NCBI GenBank assembly: GCA_035541995.1
Contig: DATKMG010000027.1
Span: 1-9,323 of the forward strand
Direction: 5' to 3'
DNA length: 9,323 nt
Origin: DATKMG01 sp035541995
GTDB taxonomy: Bacteria > Acidobacteriota > Terriglobia > Versatilivoradales > Versatilivoraceae
Shown here: in pieces, positions 7,901-9,323 of the stretch
Numbering within the stretch: the first letter of the stretch is position 1
Layout: every line of letters begins with the position of its first letter
The notes under the pieces: model-generated
What the model was told of the DNA's origin: nothing
The model's input: only the letters and a program-made list of their open reading frames with translations
Databases searched by the model: none
Translations under genes and position numbers: made by a program

Positions 7901-8525
7901 TGTTTTGCTCCGGGCTGGTCGTGCTGACCCCGTCCAGCAGGATGTCTGCCGTGGCGTTGCGGCCTCCATTGGAGATGAAATTGTTGGCCACTCCGCCGCC
8001 AATATAGCCTCCCGAAACCTGGTGGACGCCGGGACTCAAATTAACCAGGTCGTACACACCGCGGCCCAATAGCGGCAAGTCGTTGATGAGGGTTCTATCG
8101 ACTTCCTGGCCGGTCACGGCGTCCTGGGTCGACAATGACACTGTAGAAGCCACGACCTCCACGGTTTGAGCCTCGGTTCCCAGTTTCAAGGTCACATCGA
8201 TATTAAGGTTCTGGCTCACCAGCAGGACCACATTGTCCTGAATGTAAGTGTTGAATCCCTGCATCTCCACCGTCATCTTATAGGTGCTGGGGGGCATAGA
8301 ACGCAGCAGGTAATGTCCCCCCGCGTCAGTGGTGGCCGTAAAGGGCGTCTGCTTGCCCACGTCGGTAAAGATCACCTTAGCCCCTGGCACCACGGCGCCC
8401 GATGGGTCGGTGATGAGGCCTGAGATGGACCCGCTGTATAGCTGGGCCCATACTGCCGGAGTCATACAGGCGACCATGCAAATCAAGAGCAGGATCGCCT
8501 TGAAGCCCAATTCCTGAAATCTCAT
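4908..8525 (-). CDS. Oar-like TonB-dependent receptor with carboxypeptidase-regulatory-like domain
   Basis: This 1,205-residue outer-membrane receptor starts with a signal peptide (about residues 1-27, cleavage AVWA|QLYSG). A CarboxypepD_reg-like beta-sandwich follows at about 31-115 (SISGLITDPSGAVVPGAKV). The TonB plug at about 135-250 includes ISNGGRNATADILLDGVS and VTRGGTNTLHGTAYDF, followed by the family-typical FGATVGGPIIKDKLFFFGSY near 291-310. The rest is a large beta-barrel, with FRAEFYNAFNTP near 1159-1170 and a terminal Phe (ALKFIF) as expected for a BAM signal. Length and order match the Oar/Cna-B TonB-dependent transporters abundant in Acidobacteriota. They take up ligands using TonB-ExbBD energy; the substrate cannot be read from sequence. 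The start is supported by GGGGAGG 8 bases upstream. No partner (SusD-like lipoprotein, glycosidase, anti-sigma factor) is adjacent in the window. No frameshift or truncation is seen. Confidence 0.96.
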   Translation of the reverse strand: MRFQELGFKAILLLICMVACMTPAVWAQLYSGSISGLITDPSGAVVPGAKVIFTDVGKQTPFTATTDAGGHYLLRSMPPSTYKMTVEMQGFNTYIQDNVVLLVSQNLNIDVTLKLGTEAQTVEVVASTVSLSTQDAVTGQEVDRTLINDLPLLGRGVYDLVNLSPGVHQVSGGYIGGGVANNFISNGGRNATADILLDGVSTTSPEQNSGIQTPLYTPSVDSVQEFKVQQSNFSADIGFTGATVMNVVTRGGTNTLHGTAYDFIRNNVLTANDWFSNAGGGQLAARRYNDFGATVGGPIIKDKLFFFGSYEGVRDIHAQTYTAGVPSPAEKKGDFGELCTAGFDSTGMCKDATQQLWDPYSGAYDDSLGGALRTKFIPYNNMATYISPGNPKLIGTPGQLPIQAGNLIDPVAFKMMSYFPDPNQNVGSPNYDRYDNWLGNGSDRSNNDQYDIKIDYNISDKSRINGKFSQAYNTTTGGNAFGNVLDATNNGGGIGHTNLFALSYNRTFSPTTLLTVSLGFSRNYSDSKDRMAVANQTASELLGMPSYIDASGIQASPAVRINDYKVAGPLNNIGSQPWGILREAPQTYHLIGSLSKIKGRHDLKFGGEWRVHQNNFVQPGAPAGLFYYYFSGVSRTPQAGSGGDAMASFLTGVGTGWGEYEVPAWLSTTSHQIAGYTQDNWRVNDKLTLNLGIRYDLETPRTERYNRMSYLDPNVKSPLNVPEFPNLTGGLGFPDNNNRHNYGWDKNNWGPRFGFAYKLKEKTVMRGGYGIFYSIPLSTAAGTGGGGYTGFDATTNWITTYNNDGATPWGRIGNPWPYGVTTTPPGSSEGALTQVGNGISGPNRLLTSIPYEQTWSYGFQHELPGQILVDANYVGKKGTHLYFGGAGNYDILGPQIESYNLDQISALNTKVPNPFYGQIPGDRSLGGDTISAYHLMLPYPQFDGFSVIAFPSANSIYHAFQLRVEKRMSHGLQLLANYTFSKSIDDASVAHGGTVWLGGSTSLQDPNKYYLERSLSQYDIPQVLNISYVYQLPIGKGKAIGSGWNSMLDSLLGGWQTNGIWRFSQGFPMGLGLSGGTNLPTYGSQRPSLTGTLTKNDGANWMDQYFANPDAVVTPAPYAIGTAPRVVGSVRTPGIKSANLSLFKNFSLAALREGMALQFRAEFYNAFNTPIFCGPDTTLNGGSFGQVQSTCGPAREVQMALKFIF

Positions 8526-8569
8526 TGATGGTTCCTCCCCTTTTGAGGTTTGAGCTAAAGCAGTAACAA

Positions 8570-8587
8570 TTCTGGAGAATTCCAGAA
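8570..8587. promoter_or_regulatory. Perfect dyad in the receptor 5' region
   Basis: TTCTGGA (8570-8576) and TCCAGAA (8581-8587) are exact inverted repeats around GAAT, centred about 53 bases before the receptor start codon. A related imperfect dyad, TCTGGAG-CAAA-CTTCAGA, lies at 8640-8657, 70 bases away centre to centre. They could be operator half-sites or leader stem-loops; no regulator gene is nearby to decide. Confidence 0.35.
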
Positions 8588-8900
8588 CTCGTTCGCTATT
8601 GCTTGAGCACCCGGTGTCCCTGATTACAGCCTTCGGGAGTCTGGAGCAAACTTCAGAATGCTCGCCCTCTGCGCCCCATCAGCTGCCTCATGGATCTTGT
8701 TAGAGCACTCGCCTTGATTTCGGGAAAGACTAACCTATATTTCAATGCGCTTGAAGCTCCGAGCCCAGGAAAGGGGTCGGCTCACGAGGGGCAGATCGTT
8801 TCGTAGGTGAACTCATCACCTCCTTCTCGAACTACACTCAGACCTTCTATGGAAATGATCAACTTAGCTTGGAGATGTGAAAGAAATAGTGGCCTTGAAG

Positions 8901-8985
8901 GTTGAAAAAACGACCACTTCTTAATCGAGATTTGTATTAAGATTCAACAGCTAATGGCTTTGGTATGTCGAAAAATCCACCACTT
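8901..8985. repeat. Pair of 19-base direct repeats upstream of the receptor gene
   Basis: Plus-strand copies at 8901-8919 and 8967-8985 match GTYGAAAAAWCSACCACTT, with 16 of 19 positions identical and 66 bases between equivalent positions (about six helical turns). The surrounding DNA is AT-rich compared with the genes and is not otherwise repeated. Repeats of this size and spacing upstream of a gene suggest paired regulator-binding sites; the regulator is unknown. Confidence 0.45.
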
Positions 8986-9004
8986 ATCAACACCCAATAG
9001 TCAA

Positions 9005-9033
9005 GAGATACAGACAACGAGGCTTTTTGTCAA
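9005..9033 (-). promoter_or_regulatory. Candidate promoter upstream of the receptor
   Basis: A perfect -35 TTGACA (9033-9028) is followed after 17 bases by TATCTC (9010-9005), a weak -10. If used, it would give a leader of roughly 470 bases before the receptor ATG and would place the 19-base direct repeats downstream of the start site. The poor -10 makes this tentative; no clearly better promoter was found closer to the gene. Confidence 0.3.
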
Positions 9034-9038
9034 GATAA

Positions 9039-9174
9039 AAATGCGAGGGTAGTAATTAGACCCGTCTGGGAGGATTGCTGCAGGGCGGTTGTGCCAACCG
9101 CCGTCTGGCTAAAAGCCCAACGTACATCACACTTGTCGATGCACGGTTTGTCAGGGCTGCCAAAACTCGCATTT
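9039..9174. repeat. 136-base element with inverted ends and internal hairpins
   Basis: AAATGCGAG (9039-9047) and CTCGCATTT (9166-9174) are perfect 9-base inverted ends. Inside are a perfect GGCGGTT-GTGCC-AACCGCC hairpin (9084-9102), GGCT-AAA-AGCC (9107-9117) and a direct repeat CCGTCTGG (9062-9069, 9101-9108). A 10-base palindrome GGTCTAGACC (9176-9185) lies just outside. It starts 24 bases past the stop of the propeller-like gene, so the hairpin may also serve as its 3' end, but it lacks a T-tract. A small non-coding repeat is the best description. Confidence 0.45.
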
Positions 9175-9197
9175 CGGTCTAGACCCCCGTAACTGGG

Positions 9198-9323
9198 TCA
9201 CTGCTGGACCGGAAATACCATGAGTTGACTCAGTGCCTCTTCTTCACCCATCACAACATATCGCCCATCTTCTGAGACTGCGAGTGTACCCAGCTGGAAC
9301 CCTCGCCAGAAGATTCCTTGTTC
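9198..9323 (-). CDS. C-terminal end of a beta-propeller-like protein, start beyond the right edge
   Basis: Only the last 41 codons and the TGA stop (9200-9198) are in the window. The peptide includes GTLAVSEDGRYVVMGEE followed by LMVFPVQQ. The pattern of a short beta-strand, S-x-DGRYVV and another strand is typical of blades in WD40-like, YncE/lactonase-type propellers, where DGR marks the turn. The fragment is too short to name the family, the blade number or any enzyme activity. It is on the same strand as the receptor gene but 672 bases upstream of it, with repeat DNA and a candidate promoter between, so the two are probably transcribed separately. Coding status rests on the open frame and the propeller-like pattern alone. 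Confidence 0.65.
   Translation of the reverse strand, partial: EQGIFWRGFQLGTLAVSEDGRYVVMGEEEALSQLMVFPVQQ

Noticed and set aside
8742..8816. 24-codon minus-strand open frame after a perfect Shine-Dalgarno
   Set aside because: The spacing from GGAGG to ATG is only about 2 bases, too short for normal initiation, and the peptide has no recognisable features.
8801..8825. Plus-strand resemblance to the 3' end of small-subunit rRNA (ATCACCTCCTT)
   Set aside because: The match is limited to this short motif and is partly explained by the local palindrome; the flanking sequence is not rRNA.

Overview
The window looks like a piece of an Acidobacteriota-type chromosome. This is inferred from style, not proven. 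The signs are a 1,205-residue Oar-like TonB-dependent receptor with an N-terminal carboxypeptidase-regulatory-like domain, large secreted tetratricopeptide-repeat (TPR) proteins, moderately GC-rich genes and wide intergenic gaps filled with small palindromic repeats. All four genes that can be supported lie on the minus strand, so they read from right to left.

Layout from right to left in the direction of transcription. (1) 9198-9323 is the 3' end of a gene that enters from the right edge; its last residues look like a beta-propeller blade. (2) 8526-9197 is a 672-base gap with a repeat-like element (9039-9174), a candidate promoter (9005-9033), a pair of 19-base direct repeats (8901-8919 and 8967-8985) and two related dyads (8570-8587 and 8640-8657). 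(3) 4908-8525 encodes the TonB-dependent receptor. (4) 3886-4907 is a 1,022-base gap packed with structured DNA: hairpins just past the receptor stop, a large symmetric three-hairpin element (4399-4672), a good sigma70-like promoter (4268-4297), and a two-unit modular repeat (3939-4192) between that promoter and the next gene. (5) 1153-3885 encodes a 910-residue secreted TPR protein. (6) 1051-1152 is a short gap holding a rearranged copy of a repeat also found upstream of the TPR gene. (7) 1-1050 is the N-terminal part of a second exported TPR protein that runs off the left edge.

The two TPR genes are close enough (102 bases) to be co-transcribed, probably from the promoter near 4280. The receptor is separated from them by terminator-like hairpins and probably forms its own unit. 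A plausible but unproven division of labour is that the receptor imports an unknown ligand across the outer membrane while the TPR proteins act as periplasmic or membrane-anchored scaffolds. No defence, CRISPR, phage, transposase, rRNA or tRNA gene was seen. The most unusual content is the intergenic repeat architecture rather than the proteins.
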